From the NCBI GenBank assembly GCA_041920415.1, contig JBHGYD010000040.1, positions 1 to 62,199 on the forward strand: 62,199 bases of DNA. The letters are read 5' to 3'. Within the stretch, counting starts at the first letter, position 1; each line of letters starts with the position of its first letter. Of the stretch, positions 1 to 8,718 are shown one piece after another. Position numbers and translations under genes: made by a program. This stretch comes from JBHGYD01 sp041920415. GTDB lineage: Bacteria; Bacillota; Bacilli; Bacillales; Anoxybacillaceae. The notes beneath the pieces were generated by a model that made no database searches, was not told the origin of the DNA, and saw nothing but the letters and a program-made list of their open reading frames with translations.

Positions 1-37
1 TCGCTTTGTTTGTTGTAAAATGAAAGTGCTCTTGCAT
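1..37 (-). CDS. Start of a leftward gene, probably an IS transposase (partial)
   Basis: Only the first 12 codons lie in the window (MQEHFHFTTNKA); the gene runs off the left edge. The start is well supported: on the minus strand AAAGGAG sits 7 nt before the ATG. The ribosome site and start codon are enclosed by a perfect 14-bp inverted repeat (16-29 with 65-78). Insertion sequences such as IS10 and IS50 use such structures to silence transposase translation from read-through transcripts. The transposase assignment is an inference from that architecture, not from a recognised domain. Confidence 0.35.
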   Translation of the reverse strand, partial: MQEHFHFTTNKA

Positions 38-78
38 GATGATTCTCCTTTGAAATGTAGGTTGGCACTTTCATTTTA
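16..78. repeat. Perfect 14-bp inverted repeat around a start codon
   Basis: Bases 16-29 (taaaatgaaagtgc) are the exact reverse complement of 65-78. The loop holds the Shine-Dalgarno sequence and start codon of the leftward gene. A second 8-bp pair, cttgcatg at 31-38 and catgcaag at 90-97, could form an alternative fold. Confidence 0.7.
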
Positions 79-107
79 AAGGGATTTTCCATGCAAGGGC
101 TATTTTT

Positions 108-260
108 ATGTCTCGTGGTCTTTATCTAGCACCACGGGTAATGTTTAATAAAAGGTTTTCATGTAACATTATTCATAACCTTACTGATGAACAACTCAAC
201 GAAGCGTTAGATGTCATCACACAGGTCGTCATAGAACGGATTAATTCCCATGATGAGTGA
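108..260 (+). CDS. Small hypothetical protein (50 aa)
   Basis: A 50-codon reading frame starts at ATG 108 with AAGGG 8 nt upstream and ends at TGA 258-260. The C-terminal half (LTDEQLNEALDVITQVVIER) looks like an amphipathic helix, while the N-terminus is unremarkable. I do not recognise a family. It lies next to a probable mobile-element edge, so it may be a leftover fragment rather than a functional gene. Confidence 0.25.
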   Translation: MSRGLYLAPRVMFNKRFSCNIIHNLTDEQLNEALDVITQVVIERINSHDE

Positions 261-350
261 AAAATGAAGTTTGTTGTTTTCGTACTGATATTTCTGCTTC
301 AAGCTAATATACTTACATTAAAAAGATTCAAAGCAAAAAGGAGAGGAACG

Positions 351-1778
351 ATGGAAAAAAAGAAACTGTATATCAATGGAGAATGGGTGGAAGCAGCTTC
401 GTATACTACACTAACATCGCCTTATTCCGGCGAAACGCTGGCAGAAATTCCAGTAGCTACAGAGTCAGAAGTCGAACAGGCCATTGCCGCAGCTTATGAA
501 GCGAGAAGTACGATGGCCAAAATGCCGGCACATCAACGGGCCGCGATTTTAGAAAAAGTGGTCACACTTCTTCAAGAACGAGCGGAAGAGGCCGCACAAA
601 TCATCGCTCTTGAAGCAGCAAAACCAATCACAACAGCGAAAGCGGAAGTGGCGCGTACGATTCAAACGTATAAGTTTGCAGCGGAAGAAGCGAAACGTAT
701 TCACGGAGAAACGATTCCACTCGATGCAGCACCAGGTGGAGAGAACAGAGTTGCGTTTACGGTAAGGGAGCCGATTGGTGTCATTGGAGCGATTACCCCG
801 TTTAATTTTCCAATGAACCTTGTTGCTCATAAGCTTGGGCCAGCCATTGCCTCCGGAAATACTGTTGTACTGAAACCTGCCAGTCAAACACCTCTCTCTG
901 CGTATTTTATTGCGGAGTTGTTTGAACAAGCTGGTCTTCCAAAAGGTGCGTTAAACGTCGTAACCGGAAGCGGTAAAATAGTCGGGGATCAAATCGTGAC
1001 CGACAAGCGAATCAGTATGATTACATTTACCGGCAGTCCGGAGGTTGGCATCAGTATCCGAAACAAAGCGGGATTAAAGAAAGTCACGCTTGAACTTGGA
1101 TCCAATTCCGCTGTCATTGTCGATGAATATGTTAACATTGATACCATTATTCCACGTTGTGTAATGGGGGCTTTTTCGTTCCAAGGTCAAGTATGCATTT
1201 CACTCCAACGCATTTATGTGCATGAAAAACGTTATGATGAATTTGTAGAAAAATTTATCGCAGCGACAAAACAATTAACAGTAGGTGATCCGCTCGATCC
1301 AAAAACAGATGTATCCGCATTGATTACGCCGAAGGATGTAGAGCGATCTTTACAGTGGATTGAGGAAGCAAAGCAAGGCGGAGCGACGGTAGCTGTAGGT
1401 GGCGAGAGAAAAGGAAATATTTTATTACCAACCGTTATTCTTGATGCTCACCCGAATATGAAAGTATCGTGCCAAGAAGTGTTTGCGCCAATTGTGCTTA
1501 TTAATAAAGTTTCATCCATTGATGAAGCCATTGTACTTGTCAATGATTCGCGATACGGATTGCAAGCGGGAGTGTATACAGACAACATTCATATCGCATG
1601 GGAAGCGGTCGAAAAGCTTCACGTTGGTGGCGTGCTAATCAATGACATCCCGACATTCAGAGTTGATCATATGCCGTATGGTGGTGTCAAAGAAAGCGGT
1701 ATAGGCCGGGAAGGGATACGATATGCCATTGAAGAGATGACCGAGTTAAAGCTAGTTATTTTCAATCGAAATCGCTAA
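351..1778 (+). CDS. NAD(P)-dependent aldehyde dehydrogenase
   Basis: A 475-residue soluble enzyme of the ALDH superfamily, which oxidises aldehydes to carboxylic acids through a thiohemiacetal on a cysteine. Visible signatures are the cofactor-binding segment PFNFPMNLVAHKLGPA with KPASQTPLS, the general-base glutamate in LELGSN (Glu248), and the nucleophile in GQVCIS (Cys282). Length matches the family. The frame is open further upstream, but ATG 351 is preferred because GGAGAGG precedes it at normal spacing and the protein then begins MEKKKLYINGEW, a usual ALDH start. The substrate cannot be read from sequence; succinate-semialdehyde, lactaldehyde or a fatty/aromatic aldehyde are all possible. 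The neighbouring crotonase suggests acyl or aromatic catabolism. It is followed by a terminator, so it is probably monocistronic. Confidence 0.9.
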   Translation: MEKKKLYINGEWVEAASYTTLTSPYSGETLAEIPVATESEVEQAIAAAYEARSTMAKMPAHQRAAILEKVVTLLQERAEEAAQIIALEAAKPITTAKAEVARTIQTYKFAAEEAKRIHGETIPLDAAPGGENRVAFTVREPIGVIGAITPFNFPMNLVAHKLGPAIASGNTVVLKPASQTPLSAYFIAELFEQAGLPKGALNVVTGSGKIVGDQIVTDKRISMITFTGSPEVGISIRNKAGLKKVTLELGSNSAVIVDEYVNIDTIIPRCVMGAFSFQGQVCISLQRIYVHEKRYDEFVEKFIAATKQLTVGDPLDPKTDVSALITPKDVERSLQWIEEAKQGGATVAVGGERKGNILLPTVILDAHPNMKVSCQEVFAPIVLINKVSSIDEAIVLVNDSRYGLQAGVYTDNIHIAWEAVEKLHVGGVLINDIPTFRVDHMPYGGVKESGIGREGIRYAIEEMTELKLVIFNRNR

Positions 1779-1785
1779 CGTTTTT

Positions 1786-1819
1786 CCCCGTATCACTTTT
1801 TGGTGGTACGGGTTTTTTT
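1786..1819 (+). terminator. Rho-independent terminator after the aldehyde dehydrogenase
   Basis: The stem ccccgtatcac / gtggtacggg (one G-T pair) is followed by a run of seven T. Confidence 0.85.
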
Positions 1820-1873
1820 ACAAAAGAAAAAGGAATTTTTGTCCACACGCTGAAATAGTTAAGGGGAAAACGG

Positions 1874-2659
1874 TTGAACAGGGGGATGGAAGAAATGGAA
1901 ACGGTATTACTTACTTTTGAAGATCAATTGGCAATATTAGAATTGAATCGTCCGGATTCATTGAATGCGATGAATGAACAAATGCTAACAGAGCTGTTAG
2001 CAAAGTTAAAAGAAGTCGAAGAAAGCGATGCTCATATTTTACTCATCAAAGGAAAAGGAAGAGGTTTTTCCGCAGGCGGCGATATTAAAACGATGTTAAA
2101 CGGAGAAGATCATGGAAAATTTCTGGATATTATGGAAACGATTCAACAATTAATCACCACATTGTATAGTTTGCCGAAAGTGGTGGTCGCGGCAATTCAT
2201 GGACCAGCAGCAGGGCTAGGGTTTAGTTTTGCGTTAGCGAGCGATTATCTCATCGCGACGAAAGATGCCCGCTTGGCGATGAATTTCATAGGAATCGGGC
2301 TAATTCCTGATGGCGGGGGGCATTTCTTCTTAGAAAGGCGATTAGGCGAGGCGAAAGCCAAACACCTCATTTGGGAAGGAAAACCGTTGAGCGCCGAAGA
2401 AGCCTTTCAACTCGGTTTAGTCGATGAAATTGTTGAAGATGTGAGCGAGATTCACGAAAAAATCGCGCAATGGCAAACCAAGCCGATTCTGGCGATGATT
2501 GAAACGAAAAAAATCTATACAGAGCTTAATAAAGAGCGATTGCTTCAAGCTTTACGTCTTGAAACGATGGGGCAGCAAAAAATGAGACAAACGAAAGACC
2601 ACCGCGAAGGAGTGCGTGCCTTTTTAGAAAAGCGAAAGCCGAATTTTGGTGGGAGATAA
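1874..2659 (+). CDS. Enoyl-CoA hydratase/isomerase (crotonase family)
   Basis: Crotonase-fold protein of about 255-261 residues acting on acyl-CoA thioesters in the cytoplasm. The oxyanion-hole segments are clear: FSAGGDIK around residue 70 and IHGPAAGLG around residue 110. The segment GIGLIPDGGG resembles the PaaG/PaaB isomerase subgroup rather than the PGAGG form of classical hydratases, so isomerase activity, for example in phenylacetate-like degradation, is possible. The start is ambiguous: TTG 1874 has AAGGGG 7 nt upstream, while ATG 1895 (METVLLT) has AGGGGG 9 nt upstream and gives a more family-like N-terminus. A strong terminator follows. It sits between an aldehyde dehydrogenase and nitronate monooxygenase, but each has its own terminator. 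Confidence 0.88.
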   Translation: MNRGMEEMETVLLTFEDQLAILELNRPDSLNAMNEQMLTELLAKLKEVEESDAHILLIKGKGRGFSAGGDIKTMLNGEDHGKFLDIMETIQQLITTLYSLPKVVVAAIHGPAAGLGFSFALASDYLIATKDARLAMNFIGIGLIPDGGGHFFLERRLGEAKAKHLIWEGKPLSAEEAFQLGLVDEIVEDVSEIHEKIAQWQTKPILAMIETKKIYTELNKERLLQALRLETMGQQKMRQTKDHREGVRAFLEKRKPNFGGR

Positions 2660-2709
2660 ATATTCTCCTTCGCCTCCGTCATATGCTCTTACTGAATGTG
2701 TCACGTAAC

Positions 2710-2761
2710 GATACCTGCTGCTACCGAAAGGATAATGAGGTAGCGGCAGGTGTCTTTTTTA
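2710..2761 (+). terminator. Rho-independent terminator after the crotonase gene
   Basis: A long stem pairs gatacctgctgctacc with ggtagcggcaggtgtc and is followed by six T. Confidence 0.9.
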
Positions 2762-2871
2762 TAAATGAAAGGGTATATATGATCACAGGAAAACAAGCCA
2801 TTAATAATGAAATATGTGTATGTACAATCGCTTTCACTGTTTAGTGAGATGAAACTGAAGGTGGGGATACC

Positions 2872-3951
2872 ATGTTACATTCTCTTTCGATTCCGATTAT
2901 TCAAGCGCCAATGGCCGGTGGCGTATCAACTCCGTTGCTTGCTGCTTCTGTATCGCAAGCAGGAGGGCTTGGTTTTTTGGCAGGAGGATATAAGACGGCT
3001 GAGGAGATGCGTGAGGAAATCATTGCGATGAGAAAATTGACAAACGCTCCGTTCGGTGTGAATCTTTTTGTTCCTAGTCATGAAAAGGTGAATGACGAAG
3101 AAATTTCTCGGTATAAGGAGAAACTGGGAAAAGAAGCCAATCGGCTTGGTGTAAAACTTGGTGAGCCCATGTGGGACGATGATGATTGGGAAGCGAAACT
3201 TGAGGTTCTTTGCGGACAACGAGTACCAGTAGTAAGTTTTACATTTGGCTGCCCTTCATCGAAGGTGATTGCCAAGCTTAAAGCTGACGGTTCTTTTGTT
3301 ATAGTGACGGTCACGACACCAGAAGAAGCGATGATAGCGAAACAAGCAGGAGCTAATGCTTTGTGTGTACAGGGTCCGGAAGCTGGCGGGCATCGTGCGA
3401 CTTTTCATAGTAATGATGTTGTCTGTGAGAACATAAGTCTTCTTACACTTTTACGATTCGTTCGTGAAGTAGTTGATTTGCCGCTTATTGCCGCTGGTGG
3501 CATCATGCATGGTCGGGATATCGCGGCTGTTCTTGTGGCAGGAGCTTGCGCAGCCCAATTAGGGACCGCATTTTTACGCTGTCCGGAAAGCGGTGCACAT
3601 CCAGTGCACAAGGCTGCTCTTACGGATCCACAGTTTAAAGCAACAGCAGTCACTCGTGCTTTTACGGGTCGCCCTGCTCGAGGATTGGTGAATCGTTTTC
3701 TTATTGAATACGATGCGGCAGCTCCAGCAGCGTATCCGCACGTCCATCATATGACTAAAAACCTTCGTAAAGCTGCTGCACAGGCGAACGATCCGCATGC
3801 CATGTCTTTATGGGCCGGGCAAGGTTATCGTTTTTCGAAAGAAATGCCGGCAGCAGAGCTTGTTCATTTACTGATGGAACAGACTCGCGAAGCGGTAAAA
3901 GATGTGATGGAGAGATTAGGCTTTACCGGCATTGTAACAGAACCGAAATAG
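2872..3951 (+). CDS. Nitronate monooxygenase
   Basis: A 359-residue FMN-dependent TIM-barrel enzyme of the 2-nitropropane dioxygenase family, which oxidises alkyl nitronates to carbonyl compounds and nitrite. The N-terminus IIQAPMAGGVSTPLLAA and the AGGLGFLAGGY loop are hallmarks. The GPEAGGHRATF segment carries the catalytic histidine (His174), and AAGGIMHGRDI with GTAFLRCPES forms the FMN phosphate site. Length is normal. ATG 2872 has AAGGTGGGG upstream at good spacing. A convergent-type terminator separates it from the leftward MaoC-like gene. Family members detoxify propionate-3-nitronate and similar compounds; the physiological substrate here is unknown. Confidence 0.93.
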   Translation: MLHSLSIPIIQAPMAGGVSTPLLAASVSQAGGLGFLAGGYKTAEEMREEIIAMRKLTNAPFGVNLFVPSHEKVNDEEISRYKEKLGKEANRLGVKLGEPMWDDDDWEAKLEVLCGQRVPVVSFTFGCPSSKVIAKLKADGSFVIVTVTTPEEAMIAKQAGANALCVQGPEAGGHRATFHSNDVVCENISLLTLLRFVREVVDLPLIAAGGIMHGRDIAAVLVAGACAAQLGTAFLRCPESGAHPVHKAALTDPQFKATAVTRAFTGRPARGLVNRFLIEYDAAAPAAYPHVHHMTKNLRKAAAQANDPHAMSLWAGQGYRFSKEMPAAELVHLLMEQTREAVKDVMERLGFTGIVTEPK

Positions 3952-3970
3952 AAAGTTGTGCTTAAATAAC

Positions 3971-4013
3971 AGGTCTGCTCCCTTGTATAAAAAGGAAAGA
4001 GGCAGACCTTTAT
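3971..4013. terminator. Bidirectional terminator between convergent genes
   Basis: The stem aggtctgc / gcagacct lies between the nitronate monooxygenase gene and the converging MaoC-like gene, with an imperfect inner stem and T-rich sequence after it. Confidence 0.75.
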
Positions 4014-4038
4014 TCATGATTTGAGATGTTTGCAGACG

Positions 4039-4422
4039 TTACATTTTGTCTTTAATAATCCCTTTACTCGTTCCAATTAACACTTCTTTCCCGTGTTGAT
4101 TTCGATATACGGATTTCATAGCCACTTTTTTGTATCCTTCCATTGGCGTGACTTCGGTAATGGTTAATACGCACGTGATAGTATCTCCCGTAAATACAGG
4201 GCGAAGGAATTCGCAGTTCATTTCTCTCGCAATGTAATTCAAATCGCCGCCGATTTTGGTGCCGATACTAGCGGTAAGCAACCCGTGAACCATGAGACGT
4301 CCTTTTTCATCGCGTTCCATATGATGTCTTCCCATGTCACCTGAGAATTGGGCAAATTGTAACGTTTCTTCATCTGTAAACGTTCGTTTCCAAGTAAATA
4401 CGTCCCCTACTTTGAGATTCAT
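4039..4422 (-). CDS. MaoC-like (R)-enoyl-CoA hydratase, hot-dog fold
   Basis: A 127-residue single hot-dog domain. The motif FSGDMGRHH keeps the Asp and His used by (R)-specific hydratases (usual form SGDxNPxH), and MVHGLLTASIG matches the conserved AHGML segment. Such proteins hydrate trans-2-enoyl-CoA to (R)-3-hydroxyacyl-CoA, or act as thioesterase-like proteins. The Asn-Pro of the classical motif is replaced by Gly-Arg, so the substrate is uncertain. ATG 4422 has GGGAGGG upstream on the minus strand. It is probably monocistronic and converges on the nitronate monooxygenase gene. Confidence 0.8.
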   Translation of the reverse strand: MNLKVGDVFTWKRTFTDEETLQFAQFSGDMGRHHMERDEKGRLMVHGLLTASIGTKIGGDLNYIAREMNCEFLRPVFTGDTITCVLTITEVTPMEGYKKVAMKSVYRNQHGKEVLIGTSKGIIKDKM

Positions 4423-4770
4423 AAAATCCCTCCCTACTCTTATGAAATATCTTAATTTTCTATATATTTTTACGCTATTATTATATAAAAAAAGTTGTTG
4501 TTACTGTAAACTTTTTACGATTATGTGGCGAACGATAATAAACATTTTTCGTGGACTAAAAATCTAGATATATCTAGTGATGATTCCATTTCTACATAGA
4601 GCATAGGCCAGAGAAAATTTTAAACTACACTCTCTTCTGTTTCGGCGGTTTTGTTAGAATACTCTAATGACCATCTCTTGTTCGAAGACGATTTATTTTG
4701 AGCGATAGAAATAAAAAATGAGTGAGTCGCTTATTCACTCATGATAATATGAAAGAAGAGGTGAGTGTTT
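4423..4770. other. Divergent intergenic region with a leader hairpin before lytS
   Basis: About 350 bases without a gene, AT-rich, holding the promoters of the leftward MaoC-like gene and of lytS. An inverted repeat atgagtga / tcactcat (4718-4725 and 4735-4742) lies just upstream of the lytS ribosome site and could be an operator or a leader hairpin. I see no riboswitch or small gene. Confidence 0.4.
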
Positions 4771-6552
4771 ATGTGGCAACTGTGTCTTTCTATGTTTGAA
4801 CGGCTTGGAATCATTGTCATGGTAGCGTTTTTATTAACTCGTCTTCCTTATTTTCGTCGTCTCATTTACCATCAAGAGGTAGATAGGATCCAACGGTTTA
4901 TCATTATGATTATTTTCGGAATTTTCGGTATTGTTGGTACGTACACAGGATTAACCGTTCATGTTGGAACACTCGAAGTATCAAAATGGACATGGTCATT
5001 AAAAGAAGATGAAGCGCTGGCCAATTCACGAGTGATTGGAGTGGTGATTGCTGGGTTGCTCGGAGGATGGCCGGTTGGTTTAGGAGCGGGGTTGATTGCT
5101 GGGATACACCGGCTGTTTCTTGGTGGTTTTACAGCTGTTGCTTGTGGAGTTTCGACGATGATTGCCGGGGGAATTGCGGGGCTGGTGCATCATCGCAAAA
5201 AGAGAGCGTTTGCCCTTTCTCCGTTTGTGGCGCTTGTCGTTGGGATGGCGGCAGAAGCATTGCAAATGTGCGTCATTTTATTGGTTGCTAGACCGTTTGA
5301 ACGCGCTTGGATGTTAGTAGAAGAGATTGGTATTCCGATGATTGTTGCGAATGGGTTAGGAAGTGCGATCTTTATTTTAGTCATTCGTAATGTATTCCAA
5401 GAGGAAGAAAAAGTCGGGGCATTGCAAGCAGAGAAGGCAATGCGGCTTGCGGAAGCAACGGTTCATCATTTACGAAATGGTTTAACACCGCAATCAGCCA
5501 AAGCAATTTGCGAGCTTTTTATAAAAGAAGTTCCATCGGTGGCGGTGGCAGTGACAGATCGAACCCACATTCTTGCTCATGTCGGGGCTGGCAGTGATCA
5601 TCATTTTACGAATGAACCTATTCAGACAGAAATGACTCGACAGGTAATTGAAACTGGTGAAATGCTCATTGTGCGCGATCGTGTCATTTGTCATCATTCA
5701 GATTGCCCGTTGCATAAGGCGATTATTGCGCCATTGAAACGAAAAGATGAAACGGTTGGTACATTGAAATTTTATTTTCAATCAGAAGCTGATTTATCAT
5801 CGATTACGTTTGAATTTGTAAAAGGGTTGTCGTCGCTTTTAAGTTTGCAGTTGGAAATAGCGGAAGCGGAAAAATATTATCAATTAATGAAAGAAGCTCA
5901 AATTAAAGCGCTGCATGCACAAGTACATCCGCATTTTTTATTCAATGCGCTCAATACGATTGTATCATGTGTCCGCATTGACCCAAATCGAGCAAGACAG
6001 CTCCTTGTTTCTTTGGCGTATTACTTTCGAAAAAATTTAATTGGCGCAACGGAAATGCTGTCAACATTAGAGGAAGAGCTAAGGCATGTGAAAGCTTATT
6101 TAACAATTGAAGAAGCTAGATTCCAAGACAAGCTGCGTGTCTCCTATGAGATTGAAGAAGGATATGAGCAAATTACATTGCCGACGATGACGCTGCAACC
6201 ACTTGTAGAAAACGCTGTGAAACATGGATTGAAGCATATGAGAAAAGGAAGTGAAATTGTCATTTCCGTAAAATCATATGGGACGATGGTACAAATCGCC
6301 GTTTCCGATAATGGGAAAGGAATGACAGAAGAGCAAGTGTCACAGTTGCTGCAAAAGCCGATCTCATCACAACATGGTGCAGGAATTGGGCTATATAATG
6401 TGAATGAACGGTTAAAGTCGTTGCTTGGGGAAGATGCAAAACTTTCGATTATATCTCAAGAGGGAAAGGGTACGACCGTTCAATTGGTCATCCCATATAA
6501 GCAGGAAGAAAGTGAGGTGTATACAATTGCATATTCAAGTAATGGTCGTTGA
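4771..6552 (+). CDS. lytS: LytS-type sensor histidine kinase
   Basis: A 593-residue membrane kinase. The N-terminal ~200 residues form several transmembrane helices of the 5TM-LYT type, followed by a GAF-like domain (about 230-360), a His_kinase domain with HPHFLFN (His386 and His388, the latter the likely phosphoacceptor) and an HATPase domain with LVENAVKHG and DNGKGM. It senses a membrane or metabolite signal and phosphorylates LytT, encoded in the overlapping frame. In B. subtilis and staphylococci LytS/T systems control lrgAB-type operons (pyruvate uptake, cell lysis); no lrgAB is in this window. ATG 4771 is chosen because GAGGTG lies 7 nt upstream. Confidence 0.93.
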   Translation: MWQLCLSMFERLGIIVMVAFLLTRLPYFRRLIYHQEVDRIQRFIIMIIFGIFGIVGTYTGLTVHVGTLEVSKWTWSLKEDEALANSRVIGVVIAGLLGGWPVGLGAGLIAGIHRLFLGGFTAVACGVSTMIAGGIAGLVHHRKKRAFALSPFVALVVGMAAEALQMCVILLVARPFERAWMLVEEIGIPMIVANGLGSAIFILVIRNVFQEEEKVGALQAEKAMRLAEATVHHLRNGLTPQSAKAICELFIKEVPSVAVAVTDRTHILAHVGAGSDHHFTNEPIQTEMTRQVIETGEMLIVRDRVICHHSDCPLHKAIIAPLKRKDETVGTLKFYFQSEADLSSITFEFVKGLSSLLSLQLEIAEAEKYYQLMKEAQIKALHAQVHPHFLFNALNTIVSCVRIDPNRARQLLVSLAYYFRKNLIGATEMLSTLEEELRHVKAYLTIEEARFQDKLRVSYEIEEGYEQITLPTMTLQPLVENAVKHGLKHMRKGSEIVISVKSYGTMVQIAVSDNGKGMTEEQVSQLLQKPISSQHGAGIGLYNVNERLKSLLGEDAKLSIISQEGKGTTVQLVIPYKQEESEVYTIAYSSNGR

Positions 6553-7252
6553 TGATGAGCCATTAAGCCGTGAAGAGCTCAAACATCTGTTACATGCTTA
6601 TCACCAGATTGACATAGTCGGAGAAGCAGATTGTGGCGAAAGTGCTTTAGAGAAGATCGTCACTCTTCAACCAGATGTTGTTTTTTTAGATATTGAAATG
6701 GCAGAGATGTCGGGATTAAGTCTTGCGAAAATGTTACAAAAGATGAAACAACCACCAAATATTGTGTTCGCTACAGCGTATCCGAATTACGCAGTTGAAG
6801 CGTTTCGCTATGAAGCTGTCGATTATTTATTGAAACCATTTGATGAAATTCAAGTAGGTGAAACAGTCATGCGTCTCATTCGAAAATTTGAAAGGGAACG
6901 TGGCACATTCTCGGAAGTCCCTATTCGCAAGTTAGCGATAGAGGAAGAAGATAGAATTTTGTACGTTTCCCCTCATGATATTTTGTATTGTTGTCGCGAA
7001 ATAAAAGATACGGTCATTGTAACAAAACAAAAAACGTACTATACAAAAATTACTTTGAAGGAGCTAGAACAAAAATTAAAAGATAGTCCATTTTTCCGTC
7101 CTCATAAAAGCTATCTTGTCAATGTGGAAAAGGTTGAACAACTAACACCTTGGGTTAACGGTGCATACCAACTGACGTTGACAGGAATTACCGAAAAAAT
7201 TCCTGTCAGTCGCAATTACGTGAAAGCATTGCGGAAAAGATTAGAGTTGTGA
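6527..7252 (+). CDS. lytT: LytTR-family response regulator
   Basis: A 241-residue regulator with an N-terminal receiver domain (VMVVDDEP acidic pocket, phosphoacceptor in FLDIEM at Asp55, conserved Lys in LLKPF) and a C-terminal LytTR DNA-binding domain (about residues 140-240, with FFRPHKSYLVNV and PVSRNYVK). The start is TTG 6527, not the first in-frame ATG: GAGGTG sits 7 nt upstream and MHIQVMVVDDEP matches family N-termini. It overlaps lytS by 26 nt, so the two are translationally coupled. It probably binds direct repeats upstream of its targets, which are not obvious here. Confidence 0.93.
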   Translation: MHIQVMVVDDEPLSREELKHLLHAYHQIDIVGEADCGESALEKIVTLQPDVVFLDIEMAEMSGLSLAKMLQKMKQPPNIVFATAYPNYAVEAFRYEAVDYLLKPFDEIQVGETVMRLIRKFERERGTFSEVPIRKLAIEEEDRILYVSPHDILYCCREIKDTVIVTKQKTYYTKITLKELEQKLKDSPFFRPHKSYLVNVEKVEQLTPWVNGAYQLTLTGITEKIPVSRNYVKALRKRLEL

Positions 7253-7262
7253 CAGGATCAAT

Positions 7263-7296
7263 AAAAGGACGTCTTGCATGAAACGTCCTTTTACTT
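7263..7296. terminator. Bidirectional terminator between lytT and the acyltransferase gene
   Basis: The stem aaaaggacgt / acgtcctttt has T-rich flanks on both strands and overlaps the stop codon of the converging gene. Confidence 0.85.
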
Positions 7297-8406
7297 TTTC
7301 GTCTTTGCCATTTTTGGCAAGACGAACTGAGATAGTTGTTCAAATGTCCATTTTTGCTCTTGTTCAAGCCCAATGACCCATGTGCTAATCGGTAACGCAT
7401 GAACAACGTAACAACATACAATTGAAACCGCGGTTGTGATAATAAATAAAAGGGCACTTTGTAGTAACGAAAGAACAGATATATGGAATATATTCGCAAG
7501 CGAATATAAAAAGAATAAATGACCTAGATACGCTCCATACGTATATTTACTAATAAAGCGAAGAATGATGTATAACGGCGATTTCGTTTGAACAATCGTG
7601 ATCGATAAAGCGTATAACAATAAAATTTCTGAGCTAACATACAAAAACATGGATGGCTTTAAATAGGTTGACGCTTTTAAATCGATTGAAAAAATATTTT
7701 TAAAAGAAAGCAACTCATACCCTACTAAAATAAATAAAGCCAAAAAGATAAATGTGTTGATAGGAATCGATTTCATGACAAAATATCGCCACTTTGGCAA
7801 TGTTCGTGCAGCAACGCCCCCTAAGAAAAAGTAAAAGGAATAGGAAAGAAAACTACGATCCATATAATGCAATATAGATGAATGACTAAGCCATTTAGAA
7901 AAAACAAGCATTAATAGAAAATAAATCGATGCAAGTGTAATCATTGCTTTTTTCCATGATTGAATTTGCTTTTCCATCCACGAAAACATCGTTAATAGAA
8001 ACGGAGCAAGCAGATGGAATTGAATGATCATAATCACATACCATAAATGTGGGGCAGCGTCTCCCGTGACAAATTGTTTGATCAATACGCTGACTTTTTC
8101 TCCATTTGAAAACATCATCAAGTAAATGCTAGCCCAAAATAAATATGGAAGAAGCAATTCTTTTCCTTTATGAGCGATGAAAGCTCGATAATCGATCGAT
8201 TGTTGTTGAAACATATGAAATCCAGCAAGAAAAACGAATACGGGTGCGGAAAATTTTACAAAATTAAACAACATCCCCATCATAACAGATTCTTCAGGGG
8301 GAATTGAGCCGTGATTCATCGTATAAATTAATGAACTTTGAAAAACGACAGCTAAAAACGCCAAACTTTTCATCATCATGAGTTCAGACGGTTGTTTTTG
8401 AGTCAT
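7291..8406 (-). CDS. Membrane acyltransferase family 3 protein
   Basis: A 371-residue integral membrane protein with about ten predicted helices and the layout of acyltransferase family 3 (OatA/WecH/NodX group), which O-acylates cell-surface sugars. The N-terminal LAFLAVVFQSS and the FVFLAGFHMF helix correspond to the usual RG.A...VV.. and FF.LSGF.. positions, but the usual catalytic histidine near the N-terminus is not evident, so activity is uncertain. LWYVIMIIQFHLLAPFL matches the family's HLWFL.. motif. No soluble SGNH domain follows. Its substrate (peptidoglycan, teichoic acid or exopolysaccharide) cannot be read. It is monocistronic and shares a terminator with lytT. Confidence 0.75.
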   Translation of the reverse strand: MTQKQPSELMMMKSLAFLAVVFQSSLIYTMNHGSIPPEESVMMGMLFNFVKFSAPVFVFLAGFHMFQQQSIDYRAFIAHKGKELLLPYLFWASIYLMMFSNGEKVSVLIKQFVTGDAAPHLWYVIMIIQFHLLAPFLLTMFSWMEKQIQSWKKAMITLASIYFLLMLVFSKWLSHSSILHYMDRSFLSYSFYFFLGGVAARTLPKWRYFVMKSIPINTFIFLALFILVGYELLSFKNIFSIDLKASTYLKPSMFLYVSSEILLLYALSITIVQTKSPLYIILRFISKYTYGAYLGHLFFLYSLANIFHISVLSLLQSALLFIITTAVSIVCCYVVHALPISTWVIGLEQEQKWTFEQLSQFVLPKMAKTKK

Positions 8407-8594
8407 CTTCGTTCACCAGCTTCATGTATAAAGTTTTATCATATTTTAGTATAATGATAACTATTTCACAATGTCGAAATGATTCATGACAATCTTTTGA
8501 AAAAAACATTGCAAATCGATGAATATCAATAAATCTTTTAATATAAAACGGTTACAAAAATATTTATTGCGAAATACTAAAGAGGGGTTGCAAA

Positions 8595-8660
8595 ATGTTT
8601 GGAAGTGTAAAATGGAGTCATAAGAAAGAGTGCGATATGTTGAAGAAACGACAGAGTTAA
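8595..8660 (+). CDS. Possible 21-aa microprotein
   Basis: The frame encodes MFGSVKWSHKKECDMLKKRQS, a strongly basic peptide. AGAGGGG lies 7 nt before the ATG, a good ribosome site, and a strong hairpin follows 25 nt after the stop codon, giving it the outline of a small transcription unit. No family is recognised, and the case rests on the ribosome site and hairpin alone. Confidence 0.25.
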   Translation: MFGSVKWSHKKECDMLKKRQS

Positions 8661-8685
8661 TTTTGAACAAATAAAATCAATGAGA

Positions 8686-8718
8686 AAGCTCTTGTTGGTT
8701 TTTGTGCAACAAGAGCTT
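8686..8718. terminator. Hairpin between a microORF and the small-protein operon
   Basis: A 12-bp stem (aagctcttgttg / caacaagagctt) with an 9-nt loop. Neither flank has a perfect T-run, but T-rich sequence follows on both strands. It probably ends the leftward small-protein operon. Confidence 0.55.

Noticed and set aside
264..350. Longer N-terminus for the aldehyde dehydrogenase
   Set aside because: The extra hydrophobic 29 residues look like translated leader; the ATG at 351 has the ribosome site and a family-like start.
8450..8466. Fur-box-like sequence (tataatgataactattt)
   Set aside because: Only about 13 of 19 positions agree, and it is not near the FbpA-like gene's promoter.
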